This document shows positions 50,819 to 59,287 of a DNA stretch of 64,000 nt, piece after piece. The translations under genes and the position numbers were made by a program. The notes beneath the pieces were generated by a model. It was not told the DNA's origin. It did no database searches and saw only the letters and a list, made by a program, of their open reading frames with translations. The stretch's first letter is position 1, and each line of letters starts with the position of its first letter. Source of the DNA: 66-474 sp035281745 (GTDB lineage Bacteria > Pseudomonadota > Gammaproteobacteria > Xanthomonadales > Rhodanobacteraceae); assembly GCA_035281745.1 (NCBI GenBank), contig DATEDI010000026.1, forward strand, positions 252,929-316,928, in the 5' to 3' direction.

Positions 50819-51688
50819 GTGATCGAACCTGATGTAGTCAAGCCTGTAGAACTTCGGATCGCGACGCCTTTCGGCGAACTCGCCGCGCTGCAGTGGGGCG
50901 ATGCCGATACGCCGCCGCTGCTGGCGTTGCACGGCTGGCTCGACAACGCCGCAAGCTTCGCGCGGTTGGCGCCGTTGCTCGCGGACCATCACCGCGTGAT
51001 CGCGCTGGATCTGCCGGGCCATGGCCATTCCTCGCATCTGCCGACGGGTGTCCATCGCTACAACAACCTCGACCAGATCGATCACGTCCTCGACTTTGCC
51101 GATGCGTTGAACCTCGATCGATTCGACCTGCTGGGACATTCGCTGGGCGCCGGCATCGCATCGCTCACCGCAGCCGCCGCACCTGCGCGCATCGGCAAGT
51201 TGATCCTCATCGAAGGGCTGGGCCCACTCGCCGATGATGGCTCGCAGACACTCGCGCGCTGGCGCGATGCCCACGCGCAGCGCGAGACCCCAAGGCGGCA
51301 ACCACGCGTGTTCGCATCCGCCGACATCGCGGTGAGGGCGCGCGTGGCGGCGGGCGGCCTCGACGCCGACGAAGCGCGTCCGATCGTGGAGCGCAACCTG
51401 CGCAAGGTCGAGGGCGGATTCACCTGGCGTAGCGACCCGCGTCTGCGCCTCACAACGCCGCTGCGCATCGAGGAAATGCAGCTCCGACGCCTGCTTGCCG
51501 GCATCGAAGCCCCGACCCTGCTATTGCTGGCCGAGCCCGCGACGCCGTACTTGCCGTCCGCGTTGATGGACGCCCGTGTCGCCTGCGTCAACGAGATCCA
51601 CATCGCCCACATCGCCGGTCCGCATCATTTGCACGTGCGGCATCCGCACGCGATCGCCGATCGCGTCGGTGAATTTCTGCAGCAGTAG
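50819..51688 (+). CDS. alpha/beta hydrolase (esterase-like)
   Basis: A 289-residue hydrolase with the oxyanion-hole segment LHGWLDN, nucleophile S108 in GHSLGAG, and a C-terminal catalytic His in AGPHHLHVRHP. A cap domain of about 70 residues carries the specificity region. Resembles MhpC/serine-hydrolase-like proteins. GTG 50819 lies seven bases after the halogenase stop, so they are probably co-transcribed. It could release or recycle acyl chains of the pigment pathway, but this is only suggested by location. Confidence 0.85.
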   Translation: MIEPDVVKPVELRIATPFGELAALQWGDADTPPLLALHGWLDNAASFARLAPLLADHHRVIALDLPGHGHSSHLPTGVHRYNNLDQIDHVLDFADALNLDRFDLLGHSLGAGIASLTAAAAPARIGKLILIEGLGPLADDGSQTLARWRDAHAQRETPRRQPRVFASADIAVRARVAAGGLDADEARPIVERNLRKVEGGFTWRSDPRLRLTTPLRIEEMQLRRLLAGIEAPTLLLLAEPATPYLPSALMDARVACVNEIHIAHIAGPHHLHVRHPHAIADRVGEFLQQ

Positions 51689-51705
51689 CACCGAAGAAGC
51701 GGTGC
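51688..51705. terminator. hairpin between hydrolase and UppS-like genes
   Basis: A 6-bp stem (GCACCG/CGGTGC) with a 6-base loop lies at the convergent gene ends. No T run, so a weak terminator at best. Confidence 0.35.
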
Positions 51706-51708
51706 GCC

Positions 51709-52596
51709 TCAGCGCCCGTAACGCCGCTTGCGGCGCTGATACGTGCGCACCGCGCGCAAAAAGTCGATGCGGCGGAATGCGGGCCACAGCACGTCGCAGA
51801 AATAGAATTCGCTGTACGCCGCCTGCCAGATCAGGAATCCGGACAACCGCTGCTCGCCACTGGTGCGGATGATGAAGTCCGGATCGGGCACACCGCCGGT
51901 GTAGAGGTAGCGCTCGATGTCGCCGGCTTTCAGATCCGTCACCACTGATTCGAGCGACCGGCCTTCGGTCGCCGCGGCCTTGAGCAGGCCCTTGACCGCG
52001 TCGGTGATTTCCTCGCGTCCGCTGTAGGCCAGCGCGATGGTCAACAGCATGCCGTCGTGGCCGGCGGTGGAAAGTTCCAGCGCTTCGCTGGCGGCCACCA
52101 CGCGCTCGGGCAGGCGATCGCGCTGGCCGATGATCTTCACCCGCACCCGTCCGGATTTCAGGCGCGGTTCTTCCAGCAATCGCGCGCTTTCACGCACGAA
52201 CAAGTCCAGCAGGCACTCGACTTCCGCGGACGAGCGGCCGAAATTCTCGGTGCTGAACACGTACAGCGTCACGTGCCGTACATCGAGTTCGAGGCACCAC
52301 TCCAGCACTTCGCGCAGTTTGTTCACGCCGTACTGATGCCCGATCGTGGCCTCGAGGCCAATGCCACGCGCGAAGCGCCGGTTGCCATCGAGGATCAGGC
52401 CGATGTGTGCCGGCACCTTCTCGGTGGCCACCTGGCGGGCGAGCCCGCGCTCGTACCAGCGATAGAGCGGGTACAAGAGCGGTTTGAAGATACGCCAGGG
52501 GCGACGACGCAGGTCCGCGACCGCGATACGCAGCCAGCCGGGGGCGGCCCCTCGCGTGCCTTCGGCCGGGAGCGGCTCGGAAATATTGGAATTCAT
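51709..52596 (-). CDS. UppS-like cis-prenyltransferase
   Basis: A 295-residue enzyme of the undecaprenyl diphosphate synthase family. The family's first motif reads HIGLILDGNRRFARG (usually HVAIIMDGNGRWA), followed by the FSTENFGRSSAEV segment and the RTSGEQRLSGFLIWQAAYSE motif that binds isopentenyl diphosphate. About 65 N-terminal residues are extra, basic and aromatic. The canonical uppS neighbours (frr, cdsA, dxr) are absent, so this may be a specialised enzyme making a different chain length. Start ATG 52596. Confidence 0.85.
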   Translation of the reverse strand: MNSNISEPLPAEGTRGAAPGWLRIAVADLRRRPWRIFKPLLYPLYRWYERGLARQVATEKVPAHIGLILDGNRRFARGIGLEATIGHQYGVNKLREVLEWCLELDVRHVTLYVFSTENFGRSSAEVECLLDLFVRESARLLEEPRLKSGRVRVKIIGQRDRLPERVVAASEALELSTAGHDGMLLTIALAYSGREEITDAVKGLLKAAATEGRSLESVVTDLKAGDIERYLYTGGVPDPDFIIRTSGEQRLSGFLIWQAAYSEFYFCDVLWPAFRRIDFLRAVRTYQRRKRRYGR

Positions 52597-52632
52597 GGCG
52601 GGGCATTGTATGCCGGCACGGCCGATGCGGAG

Positions 52633-52665
52633 CATGACGCGTGCCGCGCTTTGCGGCACGGCGTG
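52633..52665. repeat. GC-rich hairpin upstream of UppS-like gene
   Basis: A perfect CGTGCCGC/GCGGCACG stem with GCTTT loop (52640-52660), extended by partly paired outer bases. It lies about 45 bases upstream of the UppS-like start, where it could influence transcription. Confidence 0.5.
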
Positions 52666-52853
52666 CATCGGTTCACGTTCCGGTTTTCGCGAAGATCATT
52701 CGCGCGCAGGATGCGCCGCCGACGCCATGAACGAGGTGTCGACCCTTGAGGATGCACGGATTCGACCTCACACATGGCTTGAATGGCACCCGCGGCGCGA
52801 ATCGCGCGGGCCGTCCACTGCGGCCAGCGGACCGGCCACCTGCGGAGTCGAGG

Positions 52854-53609
52854 ATGAGCGGGTTCGACTGGCTGCCCTGGCGACGACCACCGCCACCGAT
52901 CGACCACGCGCTGTGGCGCGATGCACTGGCCGTGTGTCCGCTGGCGCAACGACTGGCCCCGGACGAGCGTCAGCGATTGCGGCTGTTCGCGGCGCGCTTC
53001 CTGCAACGCAAGCGATTCTTTCCCGTCGATACCGAGCTGGATGCCACACAGCGGCTGCTGATCGCGATGCAGGCGTGCGTGCCGATCCTCAATTCGGGAT
53101 TCCGGATGCTGCGTGGCTGGCAAAGCGTGATCGTCTATCCCGGCGAGTTCAAGGTGCGCCATCGCCACCACGACGCCAGCACCGGCGTGGTGACCGAACG
53201 CGACGAGGTGCGCAGCGGCGAAGCGTGGCAGGCCGGACCGCTGGTGCTGTCATGGGCGGCGGTGCAGCAGGACCTGCTGCAACCCTGGGATGGATTCAAC
53301 GTCGTCGTGCACGAAATCGCGCACAAACTGGACATGCTGGACGGCCCGCCCGACGGCGTGCCGCCGCTGCCGCGCACCGTCGAATGGCGAAAATGGATCG
53401 ACACGTTCCAGCGCGCCTACGATCGCCTGTCGGATGACGTCCACCTCGGCCACGAAACGCTGATCGACCCGTACGCCGCCACCAACCCCGGCGAGTACTT
53501 CGCGGTGACCAGCGAACTGCACTTCTCCAACCCGCGCCGGCTCGCGCAAGCCGAGCCCAACGTCGCGGCGCTGCTGCAGGCGTATTACGGGCCGTCGCCG
53601 GCGCCGTGA
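52854..53609 (+). CDS. mtfA: zinc-dependent peptidase MtfA
   Basis: A 251-residue cytosolic metallopeptidase of the MtfA (M90) family. Zinc motif VVHEIAHKLDMLDG (HExxH) with the distal Glu in NPGEYFAVTSE, plus the typical WQSVIVYPGEFK strand. In E. coli MtfA inactivates the repressor Mlc and so tunes glucose uptake; the target here is unknown. ATG 52854 has GGAG upstream and matches the family start (an open frame reaches 52746 without support). It converges with the cyclase-family gene. Confidence 0.88.
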   Translation: MSGFDWLPWRRPPPPIDHALWRDALAVCPLAQRLAPDERQRLRLFAARFLQRKRFFPVDTELDATQRLLIAMQACVPILNSGFRMLRGWQSVIVYPGEFKVRHRHHDASTGVVTERDEVRSGEAWQAGPLVLSWAAVQQDLLQPWDGFNVVVHEIAHKLDMLDGPPDGVPPLPRTVEWRKWIDTFQRAYDRLSDDVHLGHETLIDPYAATNPGEYFAVTSELHFSNPRRLAQAEPNVAALLQAYYGPSPAP

Positions 53610-53641
53610 CACCATCGACAACGCAACGACGGCGCGGCGCG

Positions 53642-54559
53642 CTACACCCGCCGCGCCCACGCCCGCACCGGGAAAGCGCCCATGCCCGCCGCGCGCATCG
53701 GCACCGCCGAAAAGCGCAAGCCTTCCGTCGGCAACGCGGCAAGCGACGCCAGGTTCTCGACGATCGGGATGCCCGCTGCCAACAGGATGGAATGCGCGGG
53801 GCGTTCGGGATCGGACGTGTCGTCGATATTGAGCGCATCGATACCGACCAGCCGCGCGCCACGGTCGCGGAGCTGGCTCGCGGCCTCGCGACCCAGAAAC
53901 GGCCAGCCCTGGGCGTACGCCGGCGTGCCCCAATGCGCACTCCAGCCCGTATCCAGCAGCACCGCCCGGCCGGCGAGATCGATGGCGCCGAGCGCATGGC
54001 GATCGATGCAGCGTCCGCGCATGCCTTGCAGATGCACCACCACGGCGTCGACATCGGCAATGGCCGCCAGCGGCAATGCCGACACGTCGGGCTGCCCGGG
54101 ATAGCGATGGAAGGGTGCGTCGATGGCGGTGCCGGAGTTCGCCACCATGTCGATGCGCCCGATCTGGAAGCTGACGCCGTCGGCGTAGCGCGCGCGACTC
54201 TCGGCATGGCTCAAGTGATCGGTGATGCGCGGCGCCGGCAGACCGGGATAGGCCGCCTCGCCGTCGTGCACCACATGCGACAGGTCGACGAGGTCGGCTC
54301 GATCAAGCGCTTGCCCCGCCACCGCTCCCGCCTTGGCCGGACGCTTGTGTGGTTCGGCAACGATGCGCTTGTTGAGGATGCGCACGCCGCCGACCATCAG
54401 CAACCGCAGGTCGCGCACGATGTAATCCGCGAGTGCCCGATCGTCGATGTCGTCGCCGTCGATGTCGAGGCGGAATCCCTGCCCCTGGATGCCGCCACCG
54501 TTGGAAAATTCGACTTCGAAGTCGAAACACGCCCGCCGGTCGTCGCCGATCGCCTGCAT
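53642..54559 (-). CDS. cyclase-family protein (kynurenine formamidase fold) with N-terminal extension
   Basis: A 305-residue protein. The first about 75 residues form a small separate domain; residues 85-300 have the COG1878 cyclase fold with SGTAIDAPFHRYPG. In classic members this is HxGTHxDxPxH, so the first two metal-binding His are replaced (Asn and Ala here) while the last His and the Asp remain. A hydrolase role on a small amide or ester is the usual family role but the changed site makes activity uncertain. Divergent from a LysR regulator, its likely controller. Confidence 0.8.
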   Translation of the reverse strand: MQAIGDDRRACFDFEVEFSNGGGIQGQGFRLDIDGDDIDDRALADYIVRDLRLLMVGGVRILNKRIVAEPHKRPAKAGAVAGQALDRADLVDLSHVVHDGEAAYPGLPAPRITDHLSHAESRARYADGVSFQIGRIDMVANSGTAIDAPFHRYPGQPDVSALPLAAIADVDAVVVHLQGMRGRCIDRHALGAIDLAGRAVLLDTGWSAHWGTPAYAQGWPFLGREAASQLRDRGARLVGIDALNIDDTSDPERPAHSILLAAGIPIVENLASLAALPTEGLRFSAVPMRAAGMGAFPVRAWARRV

Positions 54560-54631
54560 GGATGCATGTGCCTGTCGTTTTTCGTGGTGCGCCCAGTATG
54601 GCCTGCCGCTATGATCAAGAAAACCGAATAT

Positions 54632-54649
54632 TTATTTCCTGCACCATAA
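54632..54649. promoter_or_regulatory. LysR-type TTAT-N10-ATAA box
   Basis: TTAT and ATAA stand 10 bases apart in an AT-rich island of the 98-bp spacer, matching the LysR-family T-N11-A pattern. It lies just before the LysR start and upstream of the divergent cyclase-family gene. Confidence 0.6.
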
Positions 54650-54657
54650 GAAAAACG

Positions 54658-55590
54658 ATGATCAACGACTTGGCTCTCGTCCGCACCTTTCTCGCCGTCG
54701 TCGAGGCCGGATCCTTCACTGCGGCAGCGTCCGGCGTGTACCGCTCGCAGGCTGCCGTCAGCCAGCAGATCCGTCGACTGGAGTCGCAAGTCGGTGCGCC
54801 GCTGTTTGCACGCGGTCATCGCGAGGTGACCCTGAGTGAAACCGGTCGACGTTTCCTGCCACATGCGCGCCGACTGCTGCATGCCAGCGAACAGGCCCGG
54901 CAAGCGGCACAAGGCATCCAGCCACGCACGCTGCGCATTGGCGCGGCCGATGATCTGGCCGCGCCCATCGTGATGCCCGCATTGGGGGCATTGGCGGCCA
55001 GCGACGATTCGCTGGCCTTCGAGGTCACCACGGGTTCCACAAGCACCCTGCAGGCACTGATTCCCGCACAGCTTGATGCCGTGGTGGGGCTGGCGATTCC
55101 CCATCTGCGGCAGGGTACCGAACTCGCGCGCTTGCGGCTGCAATGGTTCGGCCATTGGAACGGGCGAGGCAGCGTTCCGTTGGCGCTGTGCGGCGAAGGC
55201 TGCCTGATGCGCCGGCAGGCACTGGCAGCGCTGGATCGCGTTGGCCTGGCGTGGAACCTGCGCGTCGCCGCCTCCAATGTGGGCGTGGTGGAGGCTGCCG
55301 CCGCCGCGGGCATTGCCGTCGGCCCATTGTTGGAGACCATTGCGCCGGTCGGCCTTGCTGTCGACGAGGCGCTGCCGACACCGGGCGATATCGGGTTGCG
55401 GCTCTACGCCAGCAAACACATGGACAGCCGCTTCGTCGAACAGCTTGCCATGGCCATTCGACAGCAACTCAAGGCACGTCCACGGCACGTTGCGGCGAGC
55501 GCATCGGCCGCGGGAAAACCCAAGACGCTCAGTGCGAAAGCACGCCGATCGTCCGCAGCCACACCTCGGCCAGCGCGGGCCATGCGGTAA
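54658..55590 (+). CDS. LysR-family transcriptional regulator
   Basis: A 310-residue regulator with an N-terminal winged helix (about 3-62, AASGVYRSQAAVSQQIRRLE recognition region) and a substrate-binding domain (about 88-270). The last about 30 residues are basic and rich in Ala/Lys/Arg, an unusual tail; its final 62 bases lie over the 3' end of the converging esterase gene. It probably controls the divergent cyclase-family gene, as LysR regulators usually do. The ATG at 54658 directly follows the predicted operator. Confidence 0.9.
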   Translation: MINDLALVRTFLAVVEAGSFTAAASGVYRSQAAVSQQIRRLESQVGAPLFARGHREVTLSETGRRFLPHARRLLHASEQARQAAQGIQPRTLRIGAADDLAAPIVMPALGALAASDDSLAFEVTTGSTSTLQALIPAQLDAVVGLAIPHLRQGTELARLRLQWFGHWNGRGSVPLALCGEGCLMRRQALAALDRVGLAWNLRVAASNVGVVEAAAAAGIAVGPLLETIAPVGLAVDEALPTPGDIGLRLYASKHMDSRFVEQLAMAIRQQLKARPRHVAASASAAGKPKTLSAKARRSSAATPRPARAMR

Positions 55591-56473
55591 TGGGAAACTT
55601 CGTCCGGCGCAAACCGAATGCATGCCCGCCGTGGGCGTACAGGTGCATCTCGGCCGGCACGCGCGCCTTTGCCAGCGCGGTGTAATAAACCAGCGATTGG
55701 TTTACGCCGTCGGTGTAGTCGTCTTCCGCCTGCACCAGGAAAGTGGGCGGCATCTCGCGCGAAACCGGAACGTTCGGATTCAACTTGTCGTCGTCGGTGG
55801 CGAGGTGCCCCGGGTAGATGGCGATCGCGAAATCGGGGCGGGCACTTTCCTTGTCGGCGGCGTCCACCGGTTTGTATAGCTGGTGCTCGAAGTTCGTGCT
55901 GATCTCGGCCACCAGGTAGCCGCCTGCAGAAAATCCGAGCACACCGATCTTGTGCGGATCGATGTGCCACCGCGCGGCGTGGAAGCGCACCAGCCGCAGC
56001 GCCCGTTGGGCGTCTTCAAGCGCCGGCACGGACAGTACGAAATCATCAGGACGGCATTTGCAATGCCAATCGTAGGGTACGCTCGGCACGCGGTACTTGA
56101 GCAGCACGCAGGTAATGCCTTGCGAGGTCAGCCAGTCGCAGGCTTCGGTGCCTTCGAGGTCGATCGCGAGCACCTCGAAGCCGCCGCCGGGAAAGACCAC
56201 GACCGCGGCGCCCGTGTTTTTTCCTTTTGGCACATAGATCGTCATCGTCGGCTGCGACACGTTGTGTATGCCCGTCACGGGCTTGCGGGCGAACTGTGGT
56301 CTGGCACTCGTCCCGGCCACCGCATATTCCGGCCCCGGGACCGGCTGCGCATCGGGCGGCGTTCCCGGCCACAGCGGTCTCTGCGTGTGCCCCGCAGACG
56401 GCTGCCACACCGTCTTCGCGTGTGCACTCGCGAAAATGGCCACCAAACACAGCACAGCAACGCGAAGCTTCAT
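55529..56473 (-). CDS. secreted alpha/beta hydrolase (esterase/acetylxylan esterase-like)
   Basis: A 314-residue exported hydrolase. Signal peptide (1-20), a PGGGFEVLA oxyanion segment, nucleophile Ser in LGFSAGGYLV and a C-terminal catalytic His in GGHAFG; the Asp lies in VQAEDDYTDGV. The arrangement is that of the BD-FAE/prolyl-oligopeptidase-like esterases that deacetylate plant polysaccharides. Start ATG 56473 fits the signal peptide (TTG at 56500 rejected). It overlaps the LysR gene end by 62 bases. Confidence 0.85.
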   Translation of the reverse strand: MKLRVAVLCLVAIFASAHAKTVWQPSAGHTQRPLWPGTPPDAQPVPGPEYAVAGTSARPQFARKPVTGIHNVSQPTMTIYVPKGKNTGAAVVVFPGGGFEVLAIDLEGTEACDWLTSQGITCVLLKYRVPSVPYDWHCKCRPDDFVLSVPALEDAQRALRLVRFHAARWHIDPHKIGVLGFSAGGYLVAEISTNFEHQLYKPVDAADKESARPDFAIAIYPGHLATDDDKLNPNVPVSREMPPTFLVQAEDDYTDGVNQSLVYYTALAKARVPAEMHLYAHGGHAFGLRRTKFPITAWPALAEVWLRTIGVLSH

Positions 56474-56610
56474 GTTGCCCACCGTTTTGTGACGAGCCAA
56501 ACTGCCATCAACCGGGCCGCACCCGGCTTCCGCTTCCGTCGATTTGCGGCAACCGCGCGCGACCTTCAGCGCACCCTACCCCGCCGCATTACTTCGGGGC
56601 GATGCGGACG

Positions 56611-57606
56611 TCATTCCCCACGCAACCAGCGAGCGGCATCCAGTGCGTAGTAGGTCAGGATCGCATCGGCGCCGGCGCGCTTGATCGAAAGCAGGGCCTC
56701 CATCGCGCAGGCCTTTTCGTCGATCCAGCCGTTGGCACCGGCGGCCTTGAACATCGCGTACTCGCCCGAGACCTGGTACACGAAGGTCGGTGCGCCGAAC
56801 CGGTCCTTCACGCGGCGTACGATGTCGAGGTACGGCAGCCCCGGCTTCACCATCACCGCGTCGGCGCCTTCTTCGAGATCGAGTTGCACTTCGCGCAGGG
56901 CTTCGTCGGAATTGCCGACGTCCATCTGGTAAGTGTGCTTGGAACCCTTGCCCAACGACGCGGCCGAACCCACCGCGTCACGGAACGGCCCGTAGAAGCT
57001 GGACGCATATTTGGCCGAATACGCAAGGATGCGGGTGTGGATCAGGCCCGCGCTTTCCAGCGCCTGCCGGATCGCGCCGATCCGGCCGTCCATCATGTCG
57101 CTTGGCGCCACGAAATCCGCGCCCGCCCGGGCCTGCGACAGCGCCTGCTGCACCAGCGCCGCGACGGTTTCGTCGTTCAGGATGTAACCGGAGTCGTCGA
57201 TCAGGCCGTCCTGGCCGTGGGTGGTGAAAGGATCGAGGGCGTCGTCGCAGATCACGCCCAGTTCCGGAAAACGTGATTTCAACGCGCGCACCGCGCGCTG
57301 GACCAAGCCGTCGTCGTTGAAGGCTTCGCGCCCGTCGGCGGTTTTCCGGTCATCGTCCAGATGCGGAAACAGCGCCAGCGCCGGCACCCCGAGTTCCTGC
57401 GCCTGTTCGGCCGTCTTCAACAAGGCGTCGATCGACAAGCGAGCCACGCCCGGCATCGAAGCCACGGCGTCACGCACATCGCCACTGCCCTCCTGCACGA
57501 ACACCGGCAGGATCAAATCAGACGGGCTCATCACGGTTTCGCGCATCAACGCGCGGGAGAATGCGTCGCGGCGCATGCGACGCATGCGGATGGCGGGGTA
57601 ACTCAT
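56611..57606 (-). CDS. hemB: delta-aminolevulinic acid dehydratase HemB
   Basis: Condenses two aminolevulinate molecules to porphobilinogen in haem synthesis. The 331-residue protein has active-site lysines K199 (SAKYASSFYG) and K254 (VMVKPGLPYLD). The Asp-rich segment CDDALDPFTTHGQDG replaces the Cys cluster of zinc-dependent enzymes, as in the Mg-dependent Pseudomonas type. ATG 57606 fits the family; an in-frame ATG also lies at 57636. hemF is about 20 kb away. Confidence 0.96.
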   Translation of the reverse strand: MSYPAIRMRRMRRDAFSRALMRETVMSPSDLILPVFVQEGSGDVRDAVASMPGVARLSIDALLKTAEQAQELGVPALALFPHLDDDRKTADGREAFNDDGLVQRAVRALKSRFPELGVICDDALDPFTTHGQDGLIDDSGYILNDETVAALVQQALSQARAGADFVAPSDMMDGRIGAIRQALESAGLIHTRILAYSAKYASSFYGPFRDAVGSAASLGKGSKHTYQMDVGNSDEALREVQLDLEEGADAVMVKPGLPYLDIVRRVKDRFGAPTFVYQVSGEYAMFKAAGANGWIDEKACAMEALLSIKRAGADAILTYYALDAARWLRGE

Positions 57607-57907
57607 CAGGGGGTTCCGTGTTGCATCGAACTTCATATTGTAACGAGCCGCGCACGACGGAGCGCCGGCGGTCGGCGCCGGGATTTTTCGCGCAACGTGA
57701 CGCCCGTCTCGGCTGCCGCCGTCTGTCTGGCACGATTCCTGCTGCCTCAAGTTCTGCTGCTGGAAGGCCGATAGAAAACATGAGCGATGGTCATCTTCAG
57801 CTCAGGTAGTTGCAGTTAAATTACAGTTAATGCACAATCCACTCCGTGTGATGTGAAGCGTTTCGAAGGCAAAAACTCCAAATCGACTGCAATCCACTGA
57901 AATTGCC
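57607..57907. other. 301-bp gap with AGTTAA direct repeats
   Basis: No gene was seen. An AT-rich stretch in the middle carries AGTTAA at 57814-57819 and 57825-57830, 11 bases apart (about one helix turn). A TTGCAG at 57810-57815 could serve as a -35 element for the gene that follows. Confidence 0.45.
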
Positions 57908-58384
57908 ATGATTTCCTCACTGACCATTGCCCTGATCCTGATGCTGATAGCCGCCATGGCCATATCCAGCATCAAGCGCATTCCGGAAGGTCAGGTCTAC
58001 ACGCTGCGGCGGCTCGGCAAGCCCGCCGGAATCCTCACCGCAGGCACCCATGTGGTGGTGCCGCTGGTCGAACGCATCGCCCACAAGATCAGCATCACCG
58101 GTTATACCCTTGCGGTGGACGAACGGATGGAGCCCGCCCACGCCGCCGCGCCGACACTGCGCGGGCGGATCTGGTGGCAGGTGCTGGACCCCGAGCGTGC
58201 CGACACCGTGATCGATCGCGCCGACGATTTGATCCGGTTGCGCCTGCGCGACGCAGTGCAGGGCGCCGACGCGAGCGATCCGGATTTGCGTTCGCGCAAC
58301 CTTCGCATCAAACAGACATTGAATGGCAGCCTCCGCGAACGCGGGGTGCTGGTGACGCGGGTCGAACTCGACCTCGCCGCCTGA
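57908..58384 (+). CDS. short SPFH/band-7 domain protein
   Basis: A 158-residue protein with an N-terminal membrane anchor (about 3-20) followed by a stomatin-type SPFH segment (RIPEGQVYTLRRLGK, then AGTHVVVPLVERIAHKIS). Full stomatins are about 250-300 residues with a C-terminal coiled coil for assembly; here only the SPFH half is present, and an intrinsic terminator follows. Either a natural mini-stomatin or a shortened gene. Start ATG 57908, no strong ribosome site. Confidence 0.75.
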   Translation: MISSLTIALILMLIAAMAISSIKRIPEGQVYTLRRLGKPAGILTAGTHVVVPLVERIAHKISITGYTLAVDERMEPAHAAAPTLRGRIWWQVLDPERADTVIDRADDLIRLRLRDAVQGADASDPDLRSRNLRIKQTLNGSLRERGVLVTRVELDLAA

Positions 58385-58408
58385 GCCGATCAGCCAGGGA
58401 GAAACGGT

Positions 58409-58440
58409 GAGCCCGCCTCCGCGCGGGCTCCTGTTTTTTT
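58409..58440 (+). terminator. Rho-independent terminator
   Basis: An 8-bp perfect stem (GAGCCCGC/GCGGGCTC), a 6-base loop and a run of seven T. It ends the SPFH gene and immediately precedes the rsmG ribosome site. Confidence 0.9.
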
Positions 58441-58456
58441 GAGGATGGAGCGCACC

Positions 58457-59086
58457 ATGGAGCATTCTGCCTCGCTCGCGGAAAAACTCGCCGATGGCCT
58501 TGCCGGCCTGCAACTCCAGCTGCCGCTTGACGCGCACGAAAAACTGCTGGCGTACCTCGACCTGCTCGCCCACTGGAATCGCGCCTACAACTTGACCGCG
58601 GTGCGCGATCGCGGGGAAATGATTCCGCGGCACGTGCTGGACTCGCTGGCCGTGCTGCCGTTCGTGCAGGGCGAATCGCTGGCCGACATCGGCAGTGGCG
58701 CGGGCCTGCCCGGCATTCCGCTGGCGATTGCGCGGCCCGGACTTGCGGTGACCCTGATCGAAAGCAACGGCAAGAAGACGCGGTTCCTGCGCGAAGTCGT
58801 GCGCGTGCTGCCGCTTCCGAACGTGAAGGTCGAACAGGCACGGGTGCAGGACGCCAGCGGCAGTTTCGACACCGTCACCGCGCGAGCCTTTTCCAGCCTT
58901 GCCGACATGCTCGCCTGGGGCGCACACCTGCTGGCCGACGGAGGGCGCTGGCTGGCGCTGAAAGGACGGGTCGACCAGGATGAAATCGCGGGCATCCCCG
59001 ATGGTTTCCGGGCAATCGCCGTGCGCCCGGTTCGGGTTCCGGGCACCGAAGCCGAACGCTGCGTGATCGAACTGGCGCGAAGCTGA
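58457..59086 (+). CDS. rsmG: 16S rRNA (guanine527-N7)-methyltransferase RsmG (GidB)
   Basis: SAM-dependent enzyme that makes m7G527 in 16S rRNA; loss gives low-level streptomycin resistance. The 209-residue protein has the motif I segment DIGSGAGLPGIPLAIARP and the NLTAVRD segment typical of GidB. ATG 58457 has GGAG six bases upstream; ATG 58445 is another candidate. It lies upstream of parA-parB, the usual origin-proximal gidB-parAB arrangement. Confidence 0.95.
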   Translation: MEHSASLAEKLADGLAGLQLQLPLDAHEKLLAYLDLLAHWNRAYNLTAVRDRGEMIPRHVLDSLAVLPFVQGESLADIGSGAGLPGIPLAIARPGLAVTLIESNGKKTRFLREVVRVLPLPNVKVEQARVQDASGSFDTVTARAFSSLADMLAWGAHLLADGGRWLALKGRVDQDEIAGIPDGFRAIAVRPVRVPGTEAERCVIELARS

Positions 59087-59132
59087 GCGCGGTCGCCCGC
59101 CTCACGATCATCTTCCTGGGGACGCGCTGTCG

Positions 59133-59166
59133 TGAAAAGTCAGGCCAAGGAAGGCCGTTCTGGTGT
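59133..59166 (+). repeat. dispersed 34-nt repeat, copy 2
   Basis: The second copy of the element at 9797-9830, identical at 30 of 34 positions, including GGCC-AAGGAA-GGCC and GTTCTGGTGT. It lies in the rsmG-parA spacer. Confidence 0.7.
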
Positions 59167-59287
59167 GATGGGCAGGGAGATGCGTCAGTCGCCCGCAAGT
59201 CCGATGTGCGGCAGCGATCCGGGATGATCGCACAACCATTCTGGTAGGCTAGTCCGCTCCCCGTTTCCGTTTCAGCCGTTGCGACCC

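Noticed and set aside
48400..50946. Long minus-strand open frame of 848 codons opposite halogenase 2 and across the ApeG-like gene
   Set aside because: Only its last 99 codons (the ApeI-like dehydratase) are real; the rest is an antisense shadow in high-GC codon use.
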